A stretch of 64,000 bases of DNA from Streptomyces sp. DH24. Its GTDB lineage: Bacteria; Actinomycetota; Actinomycetes; Streptomycetales; Streptomycetaceae. Positions 46,749 through 55,094 of this stretch are shown piece by piece (position 1 is the first letter of the stretch; each line of letters starts with the position of its first letter). The position numbers and the translations under genes were made by a program. The notes below the pieces were generated by a model. It saw nothing but the letters and a program-made list of their open reading frames with translations. It did not search any database and was not told the origin of the DNA. The stretch is from contig NZ_JARVKW010000004.1 of assembly GCF_029813775.1 (NCBI RefSeq), positions 124,001 to 188,000 on the forward strand, read 5' to 3'.

Positions 46749-46933
46749 GAGGCGTCTCCTGCCGGTTCTTCGGTGCCGGTGGGCCGGTGCCCCCGCGGGT
46801 GGGCGAGCATCCACTCCCACATGGCGACCGGGTCCTCGGCGCGGTGCTCGGCGCCGCAGTGGCAGGTGCCGTGCAGGACGTCGGTGCCGGGCAGCCAGTC
46901 GACGCGGTAGACCTCGCCGGTGGACGGCGTCAC
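46745..46933 (-). CDS. Small protein of the Rieske oxygenase operon (62 aa)
   Basis: A 62-residue protein, VTPSTGEVYRVDWLPGTDVL, then HGTCHCGAEHRAEDPVAMWEWMLAHPRGH. The TCHCGAEH segment with two Cys and two His could bind a metal, although this is a small set. The GTG at 46933 has GGAGGG six bases upstream and overlaps the oxygenase stop; its own stop overlaps the reductase start. Such tight placement indicates a real coupled gene, perhaps an accessory or iron-sulfur helper of the oxygenase (inference). No family recognised. Confidence 0.6.
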   Translation of the reverse strand: MTPSTGEVYRVDWLPGTDVLHGTCHCGAEHRAEDPVAMWEWMLAHPRGHRPTGTEEPAGDAS

Positions 46934-48000
46934 CGGACCCCCTCCACGGGCTTGGCGCCCTCCTCGACGAGCCGGGCGAGGATGCGGCGGGCGGCCAGGC
47001 CGCCGGTGTCGATGTTGATGCTGAGCTCCTGGTAGCCGGCGCGCTCGCTGCCGAGCGTCCGCTGCAGCAGGTTGAGCGCGTCGACGTCCTGCATGACGAC
47101 GGTGTGGTTGTTGGCCCGCAGGAACTCGGTGACCTCCGGGTCGTCGAGCGCCCAGTCCCGGGACACCGCCCAGAAGTCGTACACCCTGCCCTCGGCGGAC
47201 GGCGTGATCGCGTAGGTGATCTCGGTGTGGAAGCCGTTCGGGTCGCTGCCGTCCGGCTCGGGCAGCACGCCGACCGGGGCGACGCGGCTGTGCAGCAGAT
47301 ACAGGCAGGGCGCGTGGTACTCGATGTCCTGGCACCGCATGATGCGGCCCTCGATGCCGGTCGAACGGGCGTAGAACGGCGGGCACTCGGCGTCGTCCAT
47401 GTGCCGGCCGACCCTGACGGTCCCGGCGCCCTCGTCGACCTCCGTGGTGATCGGGGTCTCGGCGACCTCGGGCGTGCCGATGTAGCCGCCGTGCAGATAG
47501 GTCTCGTGGGACAGGTCGAGGAGGTTGTCGACGAGGAGCCCGTAGTCGGCGTCGATCGGCTCCATGCCGCGCACGGTCACCCAGCCGGGGGAGTCCAGGT
47601 GCCGGGCGCGCGGAACGGTCTCGGGGTCGGCGAGCGCCGGGTCGCCGATCCACACCCACACCAGCGAGTCCCTTTCGGCCACCGGGTAGGAGGCGACCCG
47701 CGCGGTGCGGGGCACGCGTTTCTGGCCGGGCACGTACACGCACGTGCCCGTCGTGTCGTACGTGAAGCCGTGGTAGCCGCAGACGATCCGGTCGCCGTCG
47801 AGCCGGGTCGGCGCCTCGGACAGCGGATAACGGCGGTGCACACAGCGGTCGTTGAGGACGACCGGCGTGCCGTCCCGCTCCGTCCGGTACAGGACGAGCT
47901 GCTCGCCGAGAACCGTCCGGCCGAGCAGCTCGCGGCCGACCTCGTGACTGTGGGCGGCGACGTACCACTGGTTCCTGGCGAAGGCGGTGATGTGCGGCAT
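46930..48000 (-). CDS. Rieske 2Fe-2S aromatic ring oxygenase (vanillate O-demethylase type)
   Basis: 356 residues. The Rieske centre is CVHRRYPLSEAPTRLDGD...CGYHGFTYD (C-x-H, C-x2-H); the mononuclear iron site is in DNLLDLSHETYLHGG (H, H) with a later Asp. Length and layout match VanA-like O-demethylases and related oxygenases acting on methoxy-aromatics; the true substrate may differ. The ATG at 48000 has GGGAG seven bases upstream. Operon order: oxygenase, 62-residue protein, reductase; an MFS transporter gene lies upstream on the same strand. Confidence 0.85.
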   Translation of the reverse strand: MPHITAFARNQWYVAAHSHEVGRELLGRTVLGEQLVLYRTERDGTPVVLNDRCVHRRYPLSEAPTRLDGDRIVCGYHGFTYDTTGTCVYVPGQKRVPRTARVASYPVAERDSLVWVWIGDPALADPETVPRARHLDSPGWVTVRGMEPIDADYGLLVDNLLDLSHETYLHGGYIGTPEVAETPITTEVDEGAGTVRVGRHMDDAECPPFYARSTGIEGRIMRCQDIEYHAPCLYLLHSRVAPVGVLPEPDGSDPNGFHTEITYAITPSAEGRVYDFWAVSRDWALDDPEVTEFLRANNHTVVMQDVDALNLLQRTLGSERAGYQELSINIDTGGLAARRILARLVEEGAKPVEGVR

Positions 48001-48115
48001 GGAGCGGCTCCCGTCCCTGAGAAGCGGGGCCGTGCCGCCCCGCGTGCCGTGGTGGGCATCAGATTCGTGACGCCCGCCACGCCCCGGCAAGGCCACTTCC
48101 GTCAGGCGGAAGGCG

Positions 48116-49399
48116 TCAGCGTTCCAGTTCCTTGTGCGCCGTCTCCGGCAGCCGCAGGTACACCAGCGACGACAGCAGGCACAGCACGGCGACGTACCAC
48201 GGGAACAGCCCGGAGTGGTCCAACTCCTTGAAGAGGGTGCCCACATACGGGGCGGTGCCGCCGAACAGGGCGACCGTGAGGGAGTACGGGAAGCCGATGC
48301 CGGCCGCGCGCACCCGCGGCGGGAACACCTCCGCGTTCACGGCCGCGCTGATCGACGTGAACCCGGTCAGCAGGATCATGCCCGCGCAGCTCACCAGCAG
48401 CATCACCACGAACGAGTCGCTGAGCAGGTGCAGCAGCGGCACGCACAGCAGGGCGAAGCCCAGGCCGAAGAACAGCAGCAGCGGACGCCGTCCGAAGCGG
48501 TCCGAGAGCAGCCCGCCGAGCGGCTGGAGCAGGCCGAAGAAGGCCAGCGAGAGCGTGCCCGCGAGGAGCGCGTCCGACTTGGCGAGACCGGCGTTGAGTT
48601 CGGCGTACGTCGGCAGGTACGACGTCCACGTGTAGTAGGCGATCGTGCCGCCCGCGGTGATCCCGCCGATCAGCAGGGACTCGCGCGGATGACGCCGCAG
48701 CGCCTCCAGCAGGCCGGGGCGCGGCGCCCGCCGCTGCTCGGCGCTGCGGGTCTCCTCGGCGCCCCGCCGGATCCAGAACCCGACCAGGCTGAACAGCGCC
48801 CCGAGCACGAACGGCACCCGCCAGCCCCAGTCGTGCAACCGCCCGTCGGACAGCGCCGCCACCAGCAGCGCCGCGATGCCGGACGCGAGCAGCTGGCCGG
48901 CGGTCGTCGACACGTACTGGAAGCTGGAGAACAGGCCCCGGCGGCCCGGCCCGGCCGACTCCACGAGGAACGTCGTCGACGCCGCGAACTCGCCGCCCAC
49001 CGACAGCCCTTGCAGCAGCCGCGCCAGCACCAGCAGGACCGGGGCGAGCACACCCGCCGTGTCGTACGACGGGGTCAGGCCGACCAGCAGGCTGCTGCCG
49101 CCCATCAGCAGGATGGTGACCGTGAGCGCGGCCCGTCTGCCGCGCCGGTCCGCGACCGCGCCCATCAGCAGCCCGCCCAGCGGCCGCATGAAGAACCCGA
49201 CCGCGAACACCGCGAACGTCGACAGCAGCGGCACGAGCGAGTCGTCGGCGCTCTCGGGGAACACCTCGGCGGCGATGTACGTCGCCAGGAACGTGTACGC
49301 GTACCAGTCGTACCACTCCACGGCGTTGCCCACGGAGGCGGCGAGGAGCTGGCGTACGGGCCGTCGCGTCGGAATGGATGCCGTGTGCATACGAGTCAT
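48116..49399 (-). CDS. MFS transporter, metabolite:H+ symporter family
   Basis: About 427 residues, 12 helices. VGNAVEWYDWYAYTFLATYI and GAVADRRGRRAALTV are signatures of the metabolite:H+ symporter family, which includes importers of aromatic and dicarboxylic acids. It is followed 115 bases later by the Rieske oxygenase gene on the same strand, so uptake of the oxygenase substrate is likely (inference). Several in-frame ATGs compete (49411, 49399, 49390), none with a strong ribosome site; 49399 is chosen. Confidence 0.82.
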   Translation of the reverse strand: MTRMHTASIPTRRPVRQLLAASVGNAVEWYDWYAYTFLATYIAAEVFPESADDSLVPLLSTFAVFAVGFFMRPLGGLLMGAVADRRGRRAALTVTILLMGGSSLLVGLTPSYDTAGVLAPVLLVLARLLQGLSVGGEFAASTTFLVESAGPGRRGLFSSFQYVSTTAGQLLASGIAALLVAALSDGRLHDWGWRVPFVLGALFSLVGFWIRRGAEETRSAEQRRAPRPGLLEALRRHPRESLLIGGITAGGTIAYYTWTSYLPTYAELNAGLAKSDALLAGTLSLAFFGLLQPLGGLLSDRFGRRPLLLFFGLGFALLCVPLLHLLSDSFVVMLLVSCAGMILLTGFTSISAAVNAEVFPPRVRAAGIGFPYSLTVALFGGTAPYVGTLFKELDHSGLFPWYVAVLCLLSSLVYLRLPETAHKELER

Positions 49400-49573
49400 G
49401 ACCGCGACCATCCCCGGGCGGCCGATGCGGCACACGTCGTACGGGCGACTTTCACATGGGCGCCATCGGACCCTTTCCTGACGTTTGGTGCTCCTGGAAC
49501 ACTCCTTTCGCGCGCGTTCCGTCACACCCGGCCGCTCCACCCCCCCCGTTTCCCGGCGAGAGGTCCCCCCGTC

Positions 49574-51625
49574 ATGCCCGAAGTCAACCGGCGCCGCTTC
49601 CTCCAACTCGCGGGCACCACCACGGCGTTCACCGCGCTGTCCGCCAGCATCCAGCGGGCCGCCGCGCTCCCGGCGAACCACCGCTCGGGGACGATCGAGG
49701 ACGTCGAGCACATCGTCGTCCTCATGCAGGAGAACCGGTCCTTCGACCACTACTTCGGCACGCTGCGGGGCGTCCGCGGCTTCGGCGACCCCCGCCCGGT
49801 GCGGCTCGGCAACGGCAAGTCGGTGTGGCACCAGGAGAAGGACGGCACGGAGGTGCTGCCCTTCCACCCGGACGCCGACGACCTCGGCATGCAGTTCCTG
49901 GAAGGGCTCCCGCACGGCTGGTCCGACGGCCAGGCCGCCTACCGCGACGGCAGGTACGACGGATGGCTGCCCGCCAAGGGCACCACGACCATGGCGTACC
50001 TGACGCGCGAGGACATCCCCTTCCACTACGCCCTCGCCGACGCGTTCACCGTCTGCGACGCCTACCACTGCTCGTTCATCGGCTCCACCGACCCGAACCG
50101 CTACTACATGTGGTCCGGCCACACCGGCAACGACGGCAAGGGCGGCGGCCCGGTCCTCGGCAACGACGAACTCGGCTACGACTGGACGACCTACCCCGAG
50201 CGCCTGGAGCGGGCCGGCGTCTCCTGGAAGATCTACCAGGACATCGGCGACGGCCTGGACGCCGCCGGCCACTGGGGCTGGATCGAGGACGCCTACCGCG
50301 GCAACTACGGCGACAACTCCCTGCTGTACTTCACCAAGTACCGCGACGCGAAGCCCGGCGACCCGCTGTACGACAAGGCCCGCACCGGCACCGACGTGAA
50401 GAACGGCGACGGCTGGTTCGACCGGCTGCGCGCGGACGTGCGGGCCGGGACGCTGCCGCAGATCTCCTGGATCGCCGCCCCCGAGGCGTTCTCCGAGCAC
50501 TCCAACTGGCCCTCCAACTACGGCGCCTGGTACATCGCGCAGGTCCTCGACGCGCTCACCTCCAACCCGGCGGTGTGGGCGAAGACCGCCCTGTTCATCA
50601 CCTACGACGAGAACGACGGCTTCTTCGACCACGTCGTGCCGCCGCTGCCGCCGAAGTCCGACGCGCAGGGCCGGTCCACCGCCGACGTCTCCCTGGACGT
50701 CTTCCCCGGCGACAAGACCCACGTGGAGGGCTTCTACGGGCTCGGACCGCGCGTGCCGATGCTCGTCGTGTCGCCGTGGAGCAAGGGCGGGTTCGTGTGC
50801 TCCGAGACCTTCGACCACACCTCGATCCTGAGGTTCATGGAGCGCCGCTTCGGCGTCCGCGAGCCGAACATCTCCCCGTGGCGGCGCGCCATCTGCGGCG
50901 ACCTGACGTCCGCGTTCGACTTCTCCCGCAAGGACAGCAGGCCGGCCGCGCTGCCGGACACCGACGCCTACGAGCCGCCGGACCGCGAACGCCACCCCGA
51001 CTACCGCCCCACGCCGCCGGCCGACCCGGCGCTGCCCGGGCAGGAACCCGGCCTGCGCCCCGCCCGCCCGCTGAAGTACGCGCCGCACGTGGACGGTTCC
51101 GCGGACCCCGGCGCCGGGACGCTCACGCTCACCTTCGCCTCCGGCGCCGAGGCGGGTGCCGCGTTCCTCGTGACGTCCGGCAACCGCGCCGACGGCCCCT
51201 GGACGTACACCACCGACGCCGGCCGGACCGTCTCCGACACCTGGAACGCCGCGTACTCCGAGGGGTCCCACGACCTCACCGTGCACGGCCCGAACGGCTT
51301 CCTGCGCGCCTTCCGGGGCCGGGGCGGCGCGGCGGGCCCCGAGGCGACCGCCCGGCACAGCGGCGACGACATCCGGCTGACCTTCACGAACGCGGGCTCC
51401 GGCACGGTCCGCCTGACCGTCACCAACGGCTACGGGGGAGCGCCGGCGACCGTCACGGTGCGACCCGGCGCCACCGTGCGGCACACCGTCGACCTCACCC
51501 GCAGCCGCCGCTGGTACGACCTCACGGTCACGTCGGACTCCGACCCCGCCTTCCTGCGCCGGTTCGCCGGCCACGTCGAGAACGGCCGACCGGGCGTGAG
51601 CGACCCGGCGATCGCCACCGAGTGA
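49574..51625 (+). CDS. Phospholipase C, phosphocholine-specific, Tat-exported
   Basis: 683 residues. NRRRFLQLAGTTTAFTAL is a twin-arginine signal. IVVLMQENRSFDHYFGTLRG (metal-binding, with the nucleophile region), SFIGSTDPNRYYMWSG, LFITYDENDGFFDHVVPP and SETFDHTSILRFMERRFGV are the acid-phosphatase-like blocks of PlcH/PlcN enzymes. Two small beta domains (about 500-590 and 600-680) fit the C-terminal repeats of that family. It hydrolyses phosphatidylcholine or sphingomyelin outside the cell. The C-terminal codons overlap the convergent DMT transporter frame by 98 bases. I looked for a PHO box upstream and found none convincing. Confidence 0.9.
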   Translation: MPEVNRRRFLQLAGTTTAFTALSASIQRAAALPANHRSGTIEDVEHIVVLMQENRSFDHYFGTLRGVRGFGDPRPVRLGNGKSVWHQEKDGTEVLPFHPDADDLGMQFLEGLPHGWSDGQAAYRDGRYDGWLPAKGTTTMAYLTREDIPFHYALADAFTVCDAYHCSFIGSTDPNRYYMWSGHTGNDGKGGGPVLGNDELGYDWTTYPERLERAGVSWKIYQDIGDGLDAAGHWGWIEDAYRGNYGDNSLLYFTKYRDAKPGDPLYDKARTGTDVKNGDGWFDRLRADVRAGTLPQISWIAAPEAFSEHSNWPSNYGAWYIAQVLDALTSNPAVWAKTALFITYDENDGFFDHVVPPLPPKSDAQGRSTADVSLDVFPGDKTHVEGFYGLGPRVPMLVVSPWSKGGFVCSETFDHTSILRFMERRFGVREPNISPWRRAICGDLTSAFDFSRKDSRPAALPDTDAYEPPDRERHPDYRPTPPADPALPGQEPGLRPARPLKYAPHVDGSADPGAGTLTLTFASGAEAGAAFLVTSGNRADGPWTYTTDAGRTVSDTWNAAYSEGSHDLTVHGPNGFLRAFRGRGGAAGPEATARHSGDDIRLTFTNAGSGTVRLTVTNGYGGAPATVTVRPGATVRHTVDLTRSRRWYDLTVTSDSDPAFLRRFAGHVENGRPGVSDPAIATE

Positions 51626-52604
51626 CACCCGGCGCCAGGGCCGTGCCCCCGACGCCGCAGCGTGCGAGGTGCCCCGGCTCCGGCTGCCGGGGCACCAGCG
51701 GCGGTTGTGGGGCGGGCGGCGCGCTTAGCGGGGCCGGGACGGCGGCGACCGGGTGAGGACCGGCCCCGGCGGCGCCCGCCGGGCGCGGGACCGCCCGGGT
51801 CAGCAGGACGACACCCCGGGCCGCCAGGACAGCGCCCGCCACGGCCGGCAGCGCGCCCGCCGGGCCGCCCCGCAGGCGCTCACCGAGGAGGGACAGGCCG
51901 ATCACGGCGGCGGCCACCGGGTTCGCCAGGGTCACCGTCGCCAGCGGCGCGCCCAGTCCGCCCCGGTACGCCGTCTGCGCCAGCAGCAGCCCGCCCGCGG
52001 CGAACACGGCCACCAGCAGAGCCACGCCCACCACCTGCGCGCCGAGCAGCGGCCCGGAACGGTCCGTCACCGCCACCGTCACCGTCTGGGTCAGCGCCGA
52101 CGCGACCCCGGACGCCACACCGGACGCCGTCGCGTGCCGCAGCCCCGGCCGCGCGCCCGGCCGGGCCAGCGCCCCGATCAGCGCCGCCGTCACCGCCGCG
52201 ACCGCCAGCGCCTCGGGCACGCTCAGCACGTCGTCCGGCGCCGGACCCGACGCCACGACGAGCAGCGCGGCCAGACCGGCCAGCGTCCACGCCGTGCCGC
52301 GCCACTCCACGCCGGTGACCCGCCGCCCCGCCAGCCGCGCCCCCAGCGGCACCGCCGCGACGAGGGTCAGCGCGCCCAGCGGCTGCACCAGGGTCAGCGG
52401 ACCGTACCTGAGAGCCACCACGTGCAGCAGCGCCGCCGCCGCGTTCAGCGCGACCGACCCCCACCACGCGCCGCTGCCGAGCAGCCGCGGCGCACCGGTG
52501 CCGGGACTGCGCGCCGCCAGCCGCTCCTGGGCGACGGCGGCGGCCGCGTAGGCGACGGCGGAGACGAGGGAGAGGGCGACGGCGACCAGCGCCGCCGGAC
52601 TCAT
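51528..52604 (-). CDS. DMT/EamA-type membrane transporter
   Basis: 358 residues. Residues 1-285 form nine or ten hydrophobic helices; RYGPLTLVQPLGALTLVAAVPL and VTLANPVAAAVIGLSLLGERL are typical EamA/DMT repeats. The last 75 residues are Pro/Arg/Gly-rich and overlap the phospholipase 3' end by 98 bases; they look like read-through into non-coding sequence after loss of an earlier stop. GGAG lies seven bases before the ATG, which overlaps the end of the broken DUF3048 frame (ATGA). Substrate unknown. Confidence 0.78.
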   Translation of the reverse strand: MSPAALVAVALSLVSAVAYAAAAVAQERLAARSPGTGAPRLLGSGAWWGSVALNAAAALLHVVALRYGPLTLVQPLGALTLVAAVPLGARLAGRRVTGVEWRGTAWTLAGLAALLVVASGPAPDDVLSVPEALAVAAVTAALIGALARPGARPGLRHATASGVASGVASALTQTVTVAVTDRSGPLLGAQVVGVALLVAVFAAGGLLLAQTAYRGGLGAPLATVTLANPVAAAVIGLSLLGERLRGGPAGALPAVAGAVLAARGVVLLTRAVPRPAGAAGAGPHPVAAVPAPLSAPPAPQPPLVPRQPEPGHLARCGVGGTALAPGVTRWRSPGRSRPVGRSRRGRRTGAGRRGRSPT

Positions 52605-53271
52605 CGGCCCGCTCCGGCCGGCAGGGGCTCCTCGCCCGGCACGGACCCGTCGGGCTCCTCGGCCGGAACGGACCCCTCCGGCCCTCCGGCCGGCACGGCC
52701 CCGTCGGCGGGCATGGGCTCCGGCCGGCCCCGACGCCGTACGGCACCGCGTCCGCGCGCACGTAGAGGTTGTGCGGCGCGGCCCGCCCGGGCTCCCGGAA
52801 GTAGCCGTCCCGTTCCTTCTCCGGCGGCGCGGCCCGCAGCGGGGCGTCGTCGATCAGCGGCTTCAGCTTGCCCTGCGCCCCCGAGTAGGCGAGCGTCGGG
52901 CGCCGGAACTGGGCCAGCAGCTCCAGATCGGACTCGCGGGCACTGCGCACCGGCCCGACGGTTTCCGGGAGCTTCGTCGCGTAGACGGCCATCAGCCGGC
53001 TCAGCCCGCCCTCGACCTGCTCCACGTACACCACGTCCGCGGCGTCCAGACCCGCGTGGGGCCGGGCGGCACGGGCGTTGTCGATCTTCACCGCGAGGAC
53101 GGAGGCGGTGGTGTCCGCCGTGCCGCGCGACGGCTCCCGGCTCGCCGCCCGGCCGTCGTCCGGTCCCGGTCCCGGCCCCGTCGTGCAGCCCGCCGCGAGC
53201 GCGGCCGTCACCGCCGCGGCCAGTACCGCCGCTGTCGTCGTGGCGCGCCCGACGCGCGCCCCTCGTGCCAT
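52601..53271 (-). pseudogene. DUF3048-family lipoprotein, truncated and frameshifted
   Basis: The N-terminal part is good: a signal with lipobox LAAGC, then SVLAVKIDNARAARPHAGLD, ADVVYVEQVEGGLSRLMAVY, GPVRSARESDLELLAQF and NLYVRADAVP, the DUF3048 N-terminal domain (YerB-like). After about position 52740 the frame runs into low-complexity sequence and into the DMT gene. A single-base shift there gives PEPMPADGAVPAGGPEGSVP and a stop at 52601, which overlaps the DMT start. The C-terminal DUF3048 domain is missing. Upstream, GGTGGCC is the only hint of a ribosome site. Confidence 0.6.
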
Positions 53272-53472
53272 GGCCACCGTCGCCCACCCTGTCCTGTTCA
53301 CTTGATTGTGCGCTTTTCCAGTCGAAGCTGGCCATACCCGATCGATTCCGGTCGCGCGCGGTGAATGGGCCGACCGGCCCACGCCAAGGTTCGGCACAGG
53401 GGCGCCGGGTACCCGGGCGCCACCGTGGGACCGGAGGGCCACGACCGAACGCTGACGGAGGGAGCGGGCGCG

Positions 53473-54663
53473 ATGAGGGCAGTGACGTGGCAGGGCAAGC
53501 GGGACGTGCGCGTGGAGAACGTGCCCGATCCGAAGATCCAGGAGCCGACGGACGCGGTCATCCGCGTCACGTCCACCGGCCTGTGCGGCTCCGACCTGCA
53601 TCTGTACGAGGTGCTCACCCCGTTCATGACACCCGGCGACATCCTCGGACACGAGCCGATGGGCATCGTCGAGGAGGTCGGCGCCGAGGTCACCGACCTC
53701 AAGCCCGGCGACCGGGTGGTCGTCCCCTTCCAGATCGCCTGCGGGCACTGCTTCATGTGCTCCACCGGGCTGCCCACCCAGTGCGAGACCACCCAGGTCA
53801 CCAGCGAGGGCATGGGAGCCGCGCTGTTCGGCTACACCCGCCTGTACGGCGCCGTCCCCGGCGCCCAGGCCGAGTACCTGCGCGTCCCACAGGCCCACTT
53901 CGGCCCGATCAAGGTCCCCGAGGGCCCGGCCGACGACCGCTTCGTCTACCTCTCCGACGTCCTGCCCACCGCCTGGCAGGCCGTCGCCTACGCCGACGTC
54001 CCCCAGGGCGGCACCGTCGCCGTCCTCGGCCTCGGACCCATCGGCGACATGGCCTGCCGGGTCGCCCAGGTACGCGGCGCCGGGCGGGTGTTCGGCGTCG
54101 ACCTCGTACCGGAACGGCTGCGCCGGGCGCGCTCACGGGGCGTGGAGACGTACAACCTGCGGGCCTTCGACAACGAGAAGGAACTCGTGGCCGCCATCCA
54201 GGACGAGACCGACGGCCGCGGCCCCGACGCCGTGATCGACGCCGTCGGCACCGAGGCCCACGGCAGCGTCGCCGCCCGCCTTGTCCAGCAGGCCTCGGCG
54301 ATGATGCCCCGCCGCCTGAGCGGCCCGCTCGCCGAGCGCTTCAGCGTCGACCGGCTCGCCGCCCTGCACACCGCCATCGAACTCGTCCGGCGCGGCGGCA
54401 CCCTCTCCCTCGTCGGCGTGTACGGCGGCATGGCCGACCCGATGCCGATGCTCACGATGTTCGACAAGCAGCTCCAGATCCGCATGGGCCAGGCCAACGT
54501 GCGCCGCTGGACCGACGAGATCCTGCCCTACCTGACGGACGAGGACCCCCTCGGCGTCGACGACTTCGCCACCCACCGGCTGCCGCTGGCGGACGCGCCG
54601 CACGCGTACGAGATGTTCCAGCGCAAGCAGGACGGCGCGGTGAAGGTCCTGATGGAACCCTGA
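53473..54663 (+). CDS. Zinc-dependent alcohol dehydrogenase (FDH-like MDR)
   Basis: 396 residues. STGLCGSDLHLYEV (catalytic Cys), LGHEPMGIVEEVG (GHE), CGHCFMCSTGLPTQC (structural zinc Cys set) and VAVLGLGPIGDMACRVAQV (Rossmann) identify the formaldehyde-dehydrogenase-like branch of the medium-chain family. The alcohol or aldehyde substrate is unknown. The ATG at 53473 has GGAGGGAG about 10 bases upstream. It stands alone: the next 430 bases hold a tandem repeat. Confidence 0.9.
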   Translation: MRAVTWQGKRDVRVENVPDPKIQEPTDAVIRVTSTGLCGSDLHLYEVLTPFMTPGDILGHEPMGIVEEVGAEVTDLKPGDRVVVPFQIACGHCFMCSTGLPTQCETTQVTSEGMGAALFGYTRLYGAVPGAQAEYLRVPQAHFGPIKVPEGPADDRFVYLSDVLPTAWQAVAYADVPQGGTVAVLGLGPIGDMACRVAQVRGAGRVFGVDLVPERLRRARSRGVETYNLRAFDNEKELVAAIQDETDGRGPDAVIDAVGTEAHGSVAARLVQQASAMMPRRLSGPLAERFSVDRLAALHTAIELVRRGGTLSLVGVYGGMADPMPMLTMFDKQLQIRMGQANVRRWTDEILPYLTDEDPLGVDDFATHRLPLADAPHAYEMFQRKQDGAVKVLMEP

Positions 54664-55094
54664 CGGCCGGCCGACGGCTCCCTCGGGCGCCCCGCCGACT
54701 CCGCACGGAACCGTCGGGTGACGGGGAATCCGCGGGCGGTACGGAAGTCCGCGGCGGCACGGAAACCTGCGGGCGGCACGGAAGTCCGCGGCGGTACGGA
54801 AACCGGCGGGCGGCACGGAAGTCCGCGGCGGTACGGAAACCTGCGGGCTGTGCGGAACTCTGCGGCGGTACGGAAGTCCGCAGCCTCTTCGGCGGCACTC
54901 GCCGCCGGGGTTTCCGGTCCGGTGACGGTCCCGGTCGGATGTCACGCCCCTCGGGGGCCGGCCCCCGCCGGGTTCGGGGCGGCAGTCCCGGCCGGCTCCC
55001 GGCCGGGTTCCGGGCAGGTTCCTCACCGGCTTCGCGCGGCAGCCGACCGCGCGGTCCCGGACGGCGGTCGGCGGCGGTCCTCGGACGCCGGCCG
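54664..55094. other. Gene-free stretch carrying the 37-bp repeat
   Basis: 431 bases between convergent genes. The first third carries the 37-bp tandem array; the rest has short CGGTCCCGG/CCGGGTTCCGG words and no gene or RNA that I can recognise. Confidence 0.55.
54732..54879. repeat. 37-bp tandem repeat, 4 copies
   Basis: Each unit is a 19-base GCGGGCGGTACGGAAGTCC plus an 18-base GCGGCGGCACGGAAACCT half; the halves are themselves related. Four units run without spacers, with changes mostly at TAC/CAC and AAACCT/AAGTCC; the fourth is more diverged. It lies between a dehydrogenase gene and a DNA ligase gene, outside any credible coding frame. Confidence 0.75.

Noticed and set aside
48049..48080. 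Imperfect inverted repeat before the Rieske oxygenase gene
   Set aside because: One mismatch in a 9-bp G+C-only stem with a 14-base spacer; could be a terminator of the upstream MFS gene or an operator, but too weak to call.
48134..49570. Plus-strand extension of the phospholipase frame and antisense frame over the MFS gene
   Set aside because: The phospholipase has a clear Tat signal at 49574; the upstream part is Gln/Arg-rich antisense of the transporter.
49430..49573. Possible PHO box before the phospholipase C gene
   Set aside because: GTTCCGTCACACCC only loosely resembles the direct-repeat consensus, with no second repeat at the right spacing.
53330..53360. GGGTAT on the minus strand as a SigB-type -10
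   Set aside because: No matching -35 at the right distance and the gene it would serve is broken.
54732..54879. CRISPR array
   Set aside because: Repeats are head to tail with no unique spacers and no cas genes occur in the window.
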